A stretch of 64,000 nucleotides of DNA from Siphonodentalium dalli (taxonomy: Eukaryota > Mollusca > Scaphopoda > Gadilida > Siphonodentaliidae): assembly GCA_032622095.1 (NCBI GenBank), contig CP136064.1, forward strand, positions 212,798,205 to 212,862,204. The letters run 5' to 3'. Within the stretch, counting starts at the first letter, position 1. Every line of letters starts with the position of its first letter. Below the pieces are notes generated by a model. That model ran no database searches, had not been told where the DNA came from, and saw only the letters and a list, made by a program, of their open reading frames with translations. The position numbers were made by a program, and so were the translations under genes. Shown here piece by piece: positions 10,701 through 22,316 of the stretch.

Positions 10701-13700
10701 TAGTCAATATCACTTTTAAGCGGATGCTTCACAAAATTAGATCGTGAATTTTTGTTGCACATTATACTACTGGTTAGTTCTATGTAAAGTATTACTATGT
10801 ACTGTTTAGGGTCCTGCGGATATTCGATTCGAGATTCGATTCGAAAGTCAAATTTGATTCGAATTCGAGTCGAAATTGCCAACTCGAAATTTCGAATATA
10901 CACTGATGGAAAAGTAGGCTGTTTACGGACAAGTACACACATCGATCTTAGCTGTTTTTGTGCCACTTAATTACAGAAAATGATGTATATATGCACCTTA
11001 TAATTCTTATTGTACATCGTGATTATATATATTAAATATAAGTATAACCAGCAATTAGCCACTATAGGACTACCGGTACTAAATACGCCTGAATTCTAGC
11101 TTTGAACATGGTAGCCAAAAGCTCGGAGATCACCGATGGACCGACAACGCGCGTGAATAAAAATAGCTATGAGACTGAGCAACCGCTATAGCGTTATCTG
11201 CCGTCTATCCGTCTCATATTCTGCATTATGTAGTATAGCTGAGAATTTAAACAACACGTGTTCCCGGCATCGGAGCGTTCTTTGACACTTGACAAAATGT
11301 CGTCGTTATTCATGTTTATTTTAAACATGATAAAGCTGTAGGTAGTGCAGGGACTTAAACGTGAGATGAATGCAACCTGGTGTATAAATCGCAGGCATCT
11401 GGGACAATGACCCATCTATGGAATCATCTGTCCAAGAAGCATCCAGCACTACATAATCAGGCTACCCTGCGACTGTTGTTGAATCTTCAAGTTTATAACA
11501 ACGGGTGATTCCGAATGTCGATTTGAAATTTGCATGTACATGCAAACTGTACAAATTTCGCGTGATTTTAGTTCTGATAATCCGTTTAGTGGTTATATAT
11601 TTATCGTCGTGACGGCCGCATAGACATTTTTTTTAAATCTGCCTTTTTTTCTCGACAATTATCATTTGAAGTTAATAGTATTGCAAACGACGGTTCATCG
11701 CCACATAAGTTATGGTGGAACTTCGTGCATGTAGTTGATAGAACGTTTCACAAATCGTCTTAATTGTTGACAAAACATGGCCAATTGAGAATGCAACACA
11801 CAGATATGATTCGATTCGATATTCGATTCGATTTCCAAAATTCGATTCGATATTCGATAAAAATCTCCAATTCGCAGGACCCTAGTACTGTTATTTTTCC
11901 CTGTACAATTTTTATTTAAATTGTTATTATCTTCCACCCTGTGCTATTATTAGGCACTTGTTTGTACAAAAAGAGATTTACTGGCACTTGTAAAATCATT
12001 TTAATTTCCATGATTTTCTGAAGGTTATTTTGGCACTAACTACATTCTCAAAATGAATTCTTTCATTGCCTCTATTGTTTTTCTGCTGTATACTATTAGT
12101 AGGGAACTCATCAGTACAAAATTTGTATTGGCACTTGTGAACTCTTTAAATGCTTTCTTATGGTTTCTGCATGTCTGGGATGGGAAATATTTCTCATGCA
12201 TGATGCTGATCATTTGGTAAATTTAAAAGAGAACTGTTACTGATTTATTTACTATATGTCATTTATTCTTGTATTTTAGTGTTTGAACAAAGATGGTGTG
12301 AAAATAAGCCTTGATGTGTCATTTCAATACAAGGCAAGGGAGGCCAAGTTGTATGATATTGTTATGGACTTCAAAGATTTTGATGGTTACCAGAAGGTTC
12401 TCAGATATGTAGGTAAGTGATACCAATGTTTACATAGGAAAAGTTTCCTTTAACCTCAGCCCATGACAGCATATTTATATGTATATATGTTTATATTCAA
12501 TAATGGGAATAAGTATTATATATTAAACCAAGCATGAGCCAGTCCGTGTGTAATGTGTAGAATAGTTATAGGAATGGTTTTGTAGTGACTGCCAGGGTAA
12601 AATTGATGAATGTTGTGTTTTTGAAAATGCGATTGAAAGTGGTGTTGCATAACATTATAAATCTTTGTCTGCACATGTCTAGAGATGCACTTCATTTATT
12701 AGGCTGATTTTGCAACATTATGTGTGCGCAAACATGGCACTATCATAAAACTGTTAAAACTACATAATGTTTTTTCCACCCACCAACCGAATGTCAATAT
12801 AAATAAAGGGTTAAGTGACGGCACCAGCTACATATTCTATATACATCTACAAATGGTTTAATTTTCGATGTTTTATTGACTGGCATCCTTTTCATGACAC
12901 GGCATGAAAAATTTTGCATGGACAATTGTCACTTCATAAACAATTGAACACTCGATATAATTTTCCCAGTCGGCGTTCTTACACAGGGTTAGTCAGGTTA
13001 GGGCAAACATACCTATTTTTTCAGTCTAATATGTATTATTTTTCTGACATGTTCAACATTGTTTTTCATACAGTCTCTTTCATAAACGAAGTCTAACACC
13101 AGAGTTAAGTGGTTTGCACTTATTTATGGGTCACTGAATAAATGTATGTATACATATTTCATTTTCGATATTCAGGAGAATCAGCCCTTCATGATGCATG
13201 CAGTCAATTCAACACAACAGAGTTTCAGTCTCTCCGCGCGGCCTTCCAAGGCATGGTCAAAACGAAAGTCAGTGATAAATTTGGAGAACTCTGGGCTACA
13301 ACAACTGACCTCCAGGTAAAATATACCTTCACAAGTACTAAACAAGTATGCAAATACATAAAAGAAGCTATGAAAAAACGATTATCTATTCAAACATAAC
13401 TCACCCTAATGTCAGCTCTAAAAAAAAAACCATATATTTAAAAGTCAAATAGAATAATATAGATGTTATTAGGACATAACCTGACATAACTAGTTTTTAT
13501 GATAACTATAATCTTTCTCATCCTGAAACACACACCTTTTCTACAAGTTACAACAAATTAAATACAATATGTTATTTACAGATATAACTATTAGTGTTTA
13601 TATATGTCTGTTCATTTGTGTTCAATGTTATGTTTATAATACATGTATTTATGGATTACGTCGAAATGATAATTCCAATAAAGAAATTTGATTTGAAATA

Positions 13701-16700
13701 GCAACTACACTTGTAATAACCCCATAAACTGTTTTGCATGCTTTTGAGGTCTTGACCTCACACACATACACGCAAGCCTGAGTTTAATGTGCCTGTCATA
13801 TAAGGAATGAGGTCCCCAGAGGGCGAATGTAGTGACACTATCCTGTATAGCGGGCTAGTGTCACTAAATTTACCCTCTGGGGACCTCATTCTGCTTAGGC
13901 CTCATCTTCTCTGAAAAGTTTCATTGTCAAATTTCTATAGAAACTTCTGCACATAGATTCTATTTTTGTTTTAGTTTAGTTTCTCTATATCCCCAAATTG
14001 GCAGACGACACATTGCATAATCGAGGTTCCCAGTGGGTGTACATCACACTATTCACCATTTGGGAACTTCAATCTGAGTCTATGTCTCCCATAGCAGTTG
14101 AGGCCTAAGCAGAATGAGGTCCCCAGAGGGTGAATTTAGTGATGCTAGCCTGCGATGCTGGAGAGCGCCACTAAATTCACCCTCTGGGGACCTCATTCTG
14201 CAAATGACAGGCACACTAAACTCTGGCTTTCACACATGCTGTCAATTGTTTAGCCAATGAGATATTTGTTTAGCGTTATCAAGATTAAATTTGTTTTGAG
14301 ACCTAACAGGCTGAAATAATATGATATGCATCAATTCTTGCACATAATCCTATGGTTGAGACACACTATCTTGCTTGTTTCCACTTGAATATACTTTTAC
14401 TTGATTAACCTATTGTTATATCAGTGACTTTCATTGAATCTCCATTGTTGAAACCGAATCAACTGATCAATATCTAAATATCGTATTGCTACAATGCCGA
14501 GTCATTTCAAGTGTTACCCAGGTATAGTGTGACGACTATTATTATCCATGCGTATATTATAGAGGATATCTAGTGTTTTTGTGTGGATCCCTGAAAATTA
14601 TGTCATGTGTGAGCGAGACAAAATATTTGTTATACATGTTTCGCCTTTCCTAAGAAATTCGCCATTTACGGCGATAAATGTTCTTGCAATCGCCTTCAAT
14701 TGATGTATCAAAACCAACAGCTGATCGCTATCTGGTCACATCACCATCCACAGAATACAGAATTATAATTCCTGTATTCTTCCGTTTATTTCCCCCCATA
14801 AGTATGTCGAATTTCAACATAAAATAGATTTTTATTATAACTATAATAATAACAGTAAAGGATAACTCTACTGATTCACAACGATTTTGAAATAATGCAT
14901 TGGTACACGAAAGTGAATCGGTCACAGTGAGCTAGTGTGAATGTGAAAACCTCTATATCCCAGAATTTTGGGGCAAATACAAATATTTTGATAAATCACC
15001 ATTCAGCCTATAATATATGATCTTACCTGGGTTAACCCTTTACCCAACAGAACGGCCCTGTGCCAATGCATTCTCTTATATATGCGAGTCGACCATAGGT
15101 TGCCTCGCATATATAAGAGAATGCATTGGCTTAACACATATTAAAAATGATAAAATTGTCAAAGAATGTAGAAAAATATTATAAAAATTGTTAAAAAATG
15201 TAAGAAAAAATTATAAAATTGTTAAAGAATGTAAGAAAAAATGGTAAAAAGTGTTAAAAAAGATTTTTTTTAGGCCAATGCATTCTCTTATATATGCGAG
15301 GCGACCTATGGTCGACTCGCATATATAAGAGAATGCATTGGCACAGGGCATAACTGTAACCATCACAATGTGGTCAATGAACCGGTTCCAATGATATCCA
15401 TATTTGTATGGTGTTATTGAGACATACTGAAGACATTTTAGGCTGTTGAAGCTTTATTTGGGCGTTTTTGGCCGTTCTGTTGGGTAAAGGGTTAAATGTG
15501 AAGTGTACCTGAATTTGACGTTCATTATCTGCATGTGACTTGAGACTGACAAAAATGTTAAAGCCACAGATAATGTTCTCAATTTCAAATTTTTGAGAAA
15601 TTAGAAACATGTATCAGTAGAAAGAGTATCCAAGATCGATCACAAAAGGAAGTCTCTTCTTTTCTGAACGTACAGAAAAAATGAAGATTAAAGGGGGACT
15701 GTGAACTAAATCCAATCATTTATGAGACAATCTCCTTTTATACTCAACAGAATATATGCAATAAATGAATGAATTTGAGCGATGGATTAGTGCAAGATAC
15801 ACTCATGTGTTCTGTGAACGATGCAAACAACATGGCAATTATAATGAAAATGAATTTATGACTCTATTCATACATTCATTATCATTATAACTACCATGCA
15901 TCATGGCTCAAATTCATCATTTGTTGCATATATTCTGTTGAGTATAATTGGAGATGGTCCAATAAATGGCTGGAAATGGTGTACAGTTCCCCTTTAAGAT
16001 ATTCTTGAAATTCATTCTTTTGATGTGTCATGAGCTGTTATTATTATTATTCAAATTTTGAATTATAACATTTTCTGTACTAAATACTCATTGATGAGTA
16101 GTTCCCTTAGGAAATGTTCAGATAATAAGTTCAGCCATTGGTTATTTGTTGAAATTATTACAAGAACAATTCCCTATGACTGTTTGTTCAACTTATTATC
16201 TGAACATTTCCTACCAATGGATCATTTGGCACTTGCATTATCTGTTTGTTGTCTGCTTATATTTCATGATCATCCCCCCAGATGAATAATAGACCATTCC
16301 AATGTATACTTTTATAATTGAATGGGAGAGTCTATTCAGTAAAGAAAGGATTGAATTATTGATTGTTGATTTCTAATCCAGGTTAGCAACATTGATCGCC
16401 CCAGTCAATATGAGGATGCAGTAAGGAGCAAAGAGAGAGCAAAGGAAGATATTCAGGTATGTGCTTATTCAGTTAACCCTTTCTTAGATCATGCCATGAA
16501 TCTCTACTCTAGCTAACGCCCATATAGATCATATTCCACCACAGGCCTTAAGATTTGACCCGAATCACCGAATCGATTCTCGTAATGATTCTTGCGAAAT
16601 TTTTCATATTTCAGTGCTTTATGACTAACTTGATTCAGCATTTGATTCTTACAAAATTAAACGTATTTTGACCCCTCCACCAGTACAAAATCTGGGAACT

Positions 16701-19479
16701 TTTTGAAGTTTTGACAGGGAACTTTATAAAGTTGAAAAAATAATGTAGGGAATATATTTCTTAGTTATTACCTGTTCCTTAATAATGTACTTCACTGTAG
16801 GTGAAGGTCCCAACTCGAAATTGTACGATTTAAGTGAGTTTGTGAGCTACTTTACTTTGCGTCACTTACAATTATGGAATTTCTCATGGGTAATTAATTC
16901 AATGTTTATTGCGATATCGGCTCAAAAAAGTCACAGAAAAGCATGCAGTCTCGAGTTGGGACCACCCCCTAATGTGAAGTAAATTTTTGAGGAACATATA
17001 TTGACAAAGAAATATATTCCCTGCCTTGTTTGTTTAAAGTTATAAAGTTCTTTGTAATAACTGGTCAGAACATCAAAAATTTCCCAGGTTTTTTATTGGT
17101 GGAATATGATCTCTACGGGTGTTAATCAGAGTAGAGATTCATGGCATGATCTAACCCTTTTTATACTAAATACTCAATGTTGAGTAGTTATCCCATAGGA
17201 AAACTTCATGTAATAAGTTCAACAAATGACCATAGGTCGTTTGTTGAACTTATTATCTGAACATTTCCCGCCTATAAATAGGACTGGTTTGGTTTGATAG
17301 GTTGCCTTGATGATAAAAGGAATCCCTAATCTGGATTGTATTGCAAAGTCTATTATTTTCAATGGAGAATAACTCAATATCTCAGTTTGAATTATGTTGC
17401 ATGCTGGGAGCGAGATGATTTCAGCTATTTTCTCTTACTCTATGGGCACCTTCTGAGACACAGATGTTCCAAATGGATGATGAATTATAGTATTTTAATT
17501 ATACTTTATGTCATAGATTGTTATTAGAACCATATATTAAGGCACTATATTAAAAAAACAATAATTGGTGACTCAAAAATTATGTGGGCCTTTAAGATAA
17601 GGTATGTTGGCTTAGTTAAAACAAAGTTAATTTTTAAACATTATCTTTTGTTGGCTTCAATCGTGTTTTGCATTATGAGAATGTTTACTGCAATGTAATT
17701 GAATATAGGTAAACCTGTTCAGAGTAGAAGTTTAATTAAGTGTTATATAGCAACCTATACTTTTTTATTCCTAAACAGGTCGCTGAGAAGGAACAACCTC
17801 GTTTGCTGCTGGAAGCCCAGACAAAACTGAGAGAAGCTGATACAAATTCAAAGATCATCATCGACAAGGCTAACTCAGAGGCCAATGTTCTCAAATCCCA
17901 GTAAGTCATCATTTGTCATGTAATCACAACAAGCCTACATGTAACTCACAGGCCAATGCTCTTGCATCCCAGAGAGTTATGTACTAACAAGCCTACATGT
18001 AATCACAGGCCAACAGTCTCGCACCACAGTATGTGATGTAATCACAACAGGCCTACAAGTAATTCACAGGCCAATGGTCTCGCATCCTCACCAAAGGCTC
18101 TGAACTCGTTTTTTAAATTCTGCTATAAACTGGTACAAGTTGTAGATCCTCTGTTTATTCCATTTAATAAACCCATTCTATAAATTGTAATATGCAACAT
18201 TTGTTGCATCATCGCATGCCTTATAGAAGCCAATGTTAGTTTCACGTCCCATTTGTTGATTTAAGTAATGTTTAATCGAGGTTTTGGTTCAGTTTATCGT
18301 CCCCAGTTTATAGTGGAATTTATAAAACATGTCCAGTAAATTAGATCTGAACCTCGTCAAAGGCTCGTTCCAGACCTAATTTAAATTTTGCTATAAACTG
18401 GGGACAAGTTGTAGATCCTCTGTATATAAGAAAATATTGATATAAAATCAATATTAATTGATAGAAGCATTTCCGAACAGGCGTATACGACTCATATTTA
18501 TTATTTTGTGGCCCGAAAACCAGCGGGATTGAAACAGAAATATTCTCTTTCCATCAACATTTATTGTTCTGCAATATTTTGACACTCAAACTTCAACAGT
18601 TCCAGTTGACTCACAATTAGCAAAGAAAATTCTGTTATCTGCCTCCAGTGGATCACCATGTTCAATATATATTAGTGAGATTCTGCTTGTAGAGTGTGGC
18701 TTGTACAGTAATTCCCTAAATAATCGACTCATTAACCATGGCAGAATTATGAGGAATGTTTTCAGGATTTAGTCGGAATATGGCTTGTTGCCATTCATCG
18801 GAAAGGTCTCAGTGAAATATGGCTTGTTGCCAATGGCAACAAGCTATATTTCTGACTAAATCCTGAAAAATTACCCATAATTCTGCTGTGGTTAAGGAGT
18901 CGATTATTTAGGGCATTACTGTATGCATTAACCCTTGCATGACTGGAGCTTCTTGAAATTTTACGAAAACCTGTGCCAATGCATTCTCTTATATATGCGA
19001 GTCTCCCACAAGGAGCCTCGCATATATAAGAGAATTCATTGGCAAACAATATTTAACTTGACCTTGTAAGCCAGTGCATTCTCTTATAAATGTGAGGCTC
19101 CCTATGGGAGACTTGCATATATACGAGAATGCACTGGCACAGGATCTTTAATGTTGCACCAGTGCAGCTCCTGTCAGGAAAGGGTTAAAATGCTTTTACT
19201 TTCTTCACATGAATATGAAATAACTTCCCTATTGTGACCTTGGTGTCTCATCTCTTTCATAAACTAACTTTCAGAGCTCAAGCTCAGGCCAGAGCCATTA
19301 CTGAACAATACCTGAATGAGGCTAAAGCATACGGACTGATCATGAACACCACTCACGGTCTCGGATTCACTCCAGAAGGTTTCATATCATATCTCGGCGT
19401 CAGAGTACTCGCCAATGCAAAGAACCCAGTCTACATCAACATGGAAAGCCCAGCCAAGACATCATATCAGACTAATTGA
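7598..19479 (+). CDS. SPFH/Band 7 domain membrane protein (7 exons, 306 aa)
   Basis: Spliced from 7598-7709, 8934-9067, 12280-12412, 13176-13315, 16382-16456, 17779-17900 and 19275-19479; every junction is GT/AG and phases join exactly. The start is fixed by an in-frame TGA two codons upstream. Residues about 8-29 form one hydrophobic N-terminal membrane anchor. Next comes an SPFH-type beta/alpha region (about 36-200), including GVKISLDVSFQYKA and a YQKVLRYVGESALHDA segment. Residues about 190-265 are a charged, Ala/Glu/Gln-rich coiled coil (KEQPRLLLEAQTKLREAD..., QAQAQARAITEQYLNEAKAY). The tail ends NPVYINMESPAKTSYQTN. SPFH proteins (prohibitin, stomatin, flotillin) oligomerise on membranes as scaffolds; the precise substrate or membrane here cannot be told. 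The single N-terminal anchor followed by SPFH resembles prohibitin/stomatin topology, but it is not a close prohibitin. Introns carry many MITEs; the coding exons look undamaged. Confidence 0.92.
7768..8006. repeat. MITE family A, copy 1 (intron 1)
   Basis: Ends taaccctttctatactaaatac and its mirror tttagtatagaaagg. The core is an inverted pair aggaaatgttcagataataag / atatctgaacatttccc. Other copies lie at 16064, 17152, 22192 and 27832. Confidence 0.75.
8306..8573. mobile_element. TTAA-flanked MITE, family B copy 1 (intron 1)
   Basis: TTAA at each end with ccctttcatgac...gtcatgaaaggg termini. The interior is a stack of inverted copies of gtgccagtgcattctcttat and atgcgaggc/tccctatggg. Near relatives are at 18928-19188 and, degraded, 24206-24350; the core motif is shared with 15032-15495 and 31066-31465. 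Confidence 0.82.
8934..9067 (+). CDS. SPFH gene exon 2
   Basis: Preceded by a pyrimidine-rich acceptor (ttttatttttcag). Encodes residues 38-82 (GIKYDTMWRSLGKET..., FEFLVFPSTFNTMSYSLR) and ends in phase 0 at a GTATAT donor. Confidence 0.9.
9415..9755. repeat. Dispersed repeat family D, copy 2 (intron 2, broken)
   Basis: Blocks at 9415-9520 and 9590-9750 match gaatgacgtcccccagagg, gtgatgctagcc and ccctaatttgcagaagat of family D in rearranged order. No coding content. Confidence 0.6.
10060..10380. repeat. T-rich dispersed repeat (intron 2)
   Basis: A T-rich block followed by tagggtagggtgtttaaaat and tttggccta. Related arrangements occur at 34840-35090 and, in part, at 54960-55020 and 56350-56405. 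Function unknown. Confidence 0.45.
10395..10525 (+). mobile_element. RTE-type non-LTR retrotransposon 3' tail (fragment)
   Basis: Contains caccaaatttggttgaaatc followed by ggtccaggggtctc, tgaacagacagacag and an AT-rich tatatatacagatta end. This order is typical of the 3' untranslated tails of RTE-like retrotransposons as I remember them. No reverse transcriptase sequence is left. A similar piece is at 53865-53895. Confidence 0.5.
10807..11884. mobile_element. hAT-like non-autonomous element (intron 2)
   Basis: A 1,078-bp element with inverted ends TAGGGTCCTGCG...CGCAGGACCCTA and an exact 8-bp duplication gtactgtt at 10799-10806 and 11885-11892. The subterminal regions at both ends are arrays of attcgattcga-type repeats, a likely transposase-binding pattern. 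No transposase frame was found. An 8-bp duplication with TAG-type ends fits hAT. Confidence 0.88.
12280..12412 (+). CDS. SPFH gene exon 3
   Basis: Acceptor cttgtattttag. Encodes residues 83-126 with the SPFH beta strand GVKISLDVSFQYKA. Donor GTAAGT, phase 1. Confidence 0.92.
12413..13175. other. SPFH intron 3, no feature recognised
   Basis: AT-rich intron without an obvious repeat or second exon. Confidence 0.55.
13176..13315 (+). CDS. SPFH gene exon 4
   Basis: Acceptor cgatattcag. Encodes residues 127-173 (ESALHDACSQFNTTEF..., LWATTTDLQ), ending in phase 0 at GTAAAA. The open frame reads on for about 27 codons into the intron, which is not conserved-looking sequence. Confidence 0.92.
13781..14222. 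mobile_element. MITE family D, fullest copy (intron 4)
   Basis: Inverted ends agtttaatgtgcctgtcat / atgacaggcacactaaact. Inside, each half contains a nested palindrome built on gaatgaggtccccagagggand its mirror, flanking ccccaaattggcagac. No coding capacity. Target duplication not clear. Confidence 0.75.
15032..15495. mobile_element. TTAA-flanked MITE, family B2 copy 1 (intron 4)
   Basis: TTAA at both ends; termini ccctttacccaacagaacgg and its mirror. Two internal hairpins are each made of tgcattctcttatatatgcg and its mirror around a gtcgaccatagg centre, separated by a repeated aaaattgttaaagaatgtaa spacer. A near-identical copy is at 31066-31465. Confidence 0.85.
15688..15997. mobile_element. 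TTAA-flanked MITE, family C copy 2 (intron 4)
   Basis: TTAA ends; termini aaagggggactgtgaa / gtacagttcccctt. The interior is a long inverted repeat with tactcaacagaatatatgca on both sides. It resembles 55625-55948. Confidence 0.8.
16064..16352. repeat. MITE family A, copy 2 (intron 4)
   Basis: Ends tgtactaaatactc and a degraded mirror cagtaaagaaagg. Core hairpin ggaaatgttcagataataag ... ttattatctgaacatttcc. It lies about 30 bp before the exon 5 acceptor. Confidence 0.7.
16382..16456 (+). CDS. SPFH gene exon 5
   Basis: A small 75-nt, phase 0/0 exon with acceptor ttctaatccag and donor GTATGT. Encodes VSNIDRPSQYEDAV...RAKEDIQ, the last SPFH strand leading into the coiled coil. Confidence 0.9.
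16473..17151. mobile_element. TTAA MITE family H, copy 1 (intron 5)
   Basis: Left end TTAACCCTTTCTTAGATCATG. The arms are inverted (gccatgaatctctactct ... agagtagagattcatggc; tatattccacca mirrored), with a central pair about ggtcccaactcga / ctcgagttgggacca. The right terminus is replaced by the start of a family A copy. A relative is at 52110-52660. Confidence 0.75.
17152..17290. repeat. MITE family A, copy 3, truncated (intron 5)
   Basis: Begins taaccctttttatacta directly at the end of the family H element; the core hairpin (caacaaatgacc / ggtcgtttgttg) is present. The far end is missing. Confidence 0.65.
17779..17900 (+). CDS. SPFH gene exon 6
   Basis: Acceptor cctaaacag, donor GTAAGT, phase 2. 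Encodes the first part of the coiled coil (VAEKEQPRLLLEAQTKLREA...). Short degenerate copies of its 3' end and donor region (acaggccaatg..ctcgcatccca) follow in the intron at about 17930-18090. Confidence 0.92.
18704..18923. mobile_element. Tc1/mariner-like MITE (intron 6)
   Basis: TA at both ends with inverted termini CAGTAATTCCCTAAATAATC / mirror. The interior is a palindrome around gcttgttgccat. It stops 4 bp before the next TTAA MITE. A relative with the same core is at 45128-45435. Confidence 0.75.
18928..19188. mobile_element. TTAA-flanked MITE, family B copy 2 (intron 6)
   Basis: TTAA ends with cccttgcatgactggagct and a mirrored ctgtcaggaaaggg. Internal inverted copies of tgcattctcttatatatgcg. 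It lies under 90 bp before the exon 7 acceptor. Confidence 0.8.
19275..19479 (+). CDS. SPFH gene exon 7 and stop
   Basis: Acceptor actaactttcag. Completes the coiled coil (AQAQARAITEQYLNEAKAYG), then HGLGFTPEGFISYLGVRVL and the tail. TGA at 19477-19479. The frame is also open upstream of the acceptor (from 19234), but that part is intronic. Confidence 0.92.
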
Positions 19480-19499
19480 AAAAGTATTTGAATTACATG

Positions 19500-19708
19500 C
19501 TACTGATATCCGGGATGGAGTAATTGTAATTTTTAATCATACTTTACTGTAATTAATTTCTTTCAAATACTTGTAATTGAGAAATGGCTCAATTACAAAT
19601 TACTCTCAATTACTTGATAAAAAGTAATCTCAATTACTTGATAAAAAGTAATTAATTACAGTCAATTACAATTACAAATTACAATTACCACATCCTGGAT
19701 ATCAGTAG
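19500..19708. repeat. Palindromic element in SPFH 3' UTR
   Basis: Begins 21 bp after the SPFH stop. Inverted ends ctactgatatccgggatg / catcctggatatcagtag enclose repeated taattacaattac-type units. If the 3' UTR extends past it, the mRNA carries a strong hairpin. Family unknown. Confidence 0.72.
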
Positions 19709-20681
19709 ATGAGACTAGAAACTTGATTGCTCAGAAAGGGAATTACTAGCCATGTTTAACCAAACGTACGTGTGACTTGTAATGTGTGTTGCCATTGATT
19801 CATGTCACCATTTCGACTACAGGTATATTTCATTTAGAAGTTTTGTGTCCAGCGTTTAGCATACAAAACTTGTAGCAAAGAATAATAATCCAATTTTCTA
19901 AAGCGAATGAGCAACAATTGCTATGCAGGTGGTGGTGGTATGGGATTTTCCTGTGCAGAAGATCTTATTTTAATTGAAACCAATGAAATGGTGCCTTAAA
20001 ATAAGTTGTATTTTCCCCGCCAAGTGCATCTCCATAGCACTACCATAGTAACACACTTTACAAGTTATATTTACGTGAGGCTACACTGAATATTGTGTAA
20101 TGGTATTATTTTATAATGACAATGTGTGAGCTCAAACAGAATAAGGGTCCTTTTACATTCATGCATTTTAATTTTAAGTTTGCAATCAACAAAATTCTAA
20201 GTATTTAGCATAAATTACCCTTGTTCTCAATATATGGGACTTTAGATGAGGGAGGCAGTTTTTTATTTTTTCCAAGAAATTGAGAAATTTATGATTGTAT
20301 AGATAATTTTGGGAAACAAAATCCACAATTTTCTAAGCAATCCATAGAATAAATCTTCCAAGTTCAATTTAGTTATTACCTTCAACAGAAACCTATCTAA
20401 TTTCTAGTTTGAACCTCATACTATGGGATCTCTCTATAGTTTGAAATTTGATCATCTTCAAATTGTTCTATTACCAATGTATGAATAAATTTAAAAGACA
20501 TGAATGAAAGATGCTCTTTGAAGAATTGAATATCCATTGTTTAGGATCCAAATACAAAGGAATTGATGAGTTTTGTGATAGATAAAACAACCAAAGGACC
20601 CAAAGACATCACAATCAATGACTTTAGTGGTAGCTGTATTCAGCAAAGCCTATAAAGCTCAGCCTGAGAAGCTTATCAGTT
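19709..20681. other. Likely SPFH 3' UTR or flank
   Basis: No open frame or repeat recognised. Possible poly(A) signals such as aataaa occur at about 20350 and 20485, but the true transcript end cannot be set from sequence alone. Confidence 0.4.
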
Positions 20682-20896
20682 TTAACCCTTTCAGTGCCAA
20701 GTCCGATTTTTGTATCAACCCATATTTCCTTGATCATTTTTCAAATTTATTGATTATAATAATGTGATACATTGATGGAAAGAGCTCTTAGAGCTCTTTA
20801 CATCAATGCATCACATTATTATAATCAATAAATTTGAAAAATGATCAAGGAAATATGGGTTGATACAAAAATCGGACTTGGTACTGAAAGGGTTAA
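20682..20896. mobile_element. TTAA MITE, near-perfect 100-bp-arm palindrome
   Basis: TTAA ends; the left arm ccctttcagtgccaagtccg runs about 100 bp to agagctct at the centre, and the right arm is almost its exact reverse complement. No spacer to speak of and no coding. An element with the same outer ends is at 23134-23381. Confidence 0.85.
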
Positions 20897-22191
20897 TATC
20901 ATAATTGTGTTATGGATACCAAAATATTGAGTCTGGGGTATTTTCTATGAAAATATTCAGTCATCTATATCCAGTAATAACTGGAATTTATTCAATTATG
21001 TTCAGCAGATATTGGTATGGCCAATACCATTCACCCATACAAGGGTGTGAGGACAGGGTGGGGGTGTTCGGGGACCAACTTTGGTACACATTTTGGAAAT
21101 TTCATGCTTTACACAACATTAGTCGGAATTTTACACCACATATGTGTTGAAATTGTACTCACTGTTTGATTTTCCGACCAGTAATTAGTGGGGAATATGT
21201 TGAAATGACCATCAGTTGGAAATATTCCAACCTTGTGGGGTGTCAGGTTGAAAGTTCAGTTATAGATCGAAAGTTTACGTACCAGTTGGAAAGTTCTAAC
21301 ACAATGTGGATTAAATTATATATCGTATACATGGGCGGTCTGGTTCAGGGGTTGGGGGTGTTGGAGTCGGAAATTTTGGACCCACTCGGACACCCCATGC
21401 CTATTCCAGGCCTCAACAGCTCAGTCTGACAAGCTCCATAGTTTTGGTATCATAATGCTATATTGTTATAGATACAAAAAAATCTAATTGTGGGGCAATT
21501 CCACATTCTCCCACCTGGAATTTATGCATTTACTGTATTGATTTAACAAATTCAATGAGCTGTAGAATTTCAAAACATTGAACAAGCGAGTGCTGAATCT
21601 GTCCTGCTGTTTTATCAAAACAACGCATTATCAATGTGGAATGACCCAAGACTAGTTTTGTATTCTTAGGCTTCATTTCATATACATTCAGGCATTATTA
21701 TATGTAGTTGTAGTTGCTTTTATTATTGTGTGCCTTGTATATTAATTGACATGGTGTATAGATGTATTACTAATATTTATATTTAACTTCTTTGTAGATT
21801 CTACGTTTTATTCCAGAAAAGTATTGAATGACACATGGGGTACATTTATCATGTATACAACACAATTTTTCTTAAAGAATTGAAATGAAATTACTCTGTT
21901 GATGTGATCTTTCAACCTATGTCAGGTTGGCAGACCATTGTAGTTTTTATGAAACATGTGTGACAGTGGGGTTTGGTGTTGTCTCATGACTCTCACCACT
22001 TCCCTCCAGTCCTTTCCATAATTTTCAACTGTTATAAATTTGATATTTACTAGAAGATAGCTAGAAAGATTCAGAGTCATGTCATAGCTAGCTTGCTTGT
22101 AGCACAACATAGAGCGCTAATTGGCTATTTTGAAGACTGGACTTTTCTCAATTTACCCTATACGAAATGTCTTTGTCTAATTTCAAGGAAT
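20897..22191. other. Non-coding stretch
   Basis: No exon or well-defined repeat recognised. Loose duplication of a ggttgaaagttc / cagttggaaa motif occurs between 21190 and 21300. Confidence 0.45.
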
Positions 22192-22316
22192 CTACCCTTT
22201 CTATACTAAATGAATTCTCCCACCAAGTTACAACAGTATATATATTGGAATTATCTATTATTCATTTGGAGGTGTGTTCAAGAAAAATGAGCGGACGACT
22301 GACAACAAAAATATAG

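Noticed and set aside
18704-19188. A 3' exon-like frame on the - strand at 18795-19049
   Set aside because: It spans the boundary of two MITEs and consists of their palindromic sequence.
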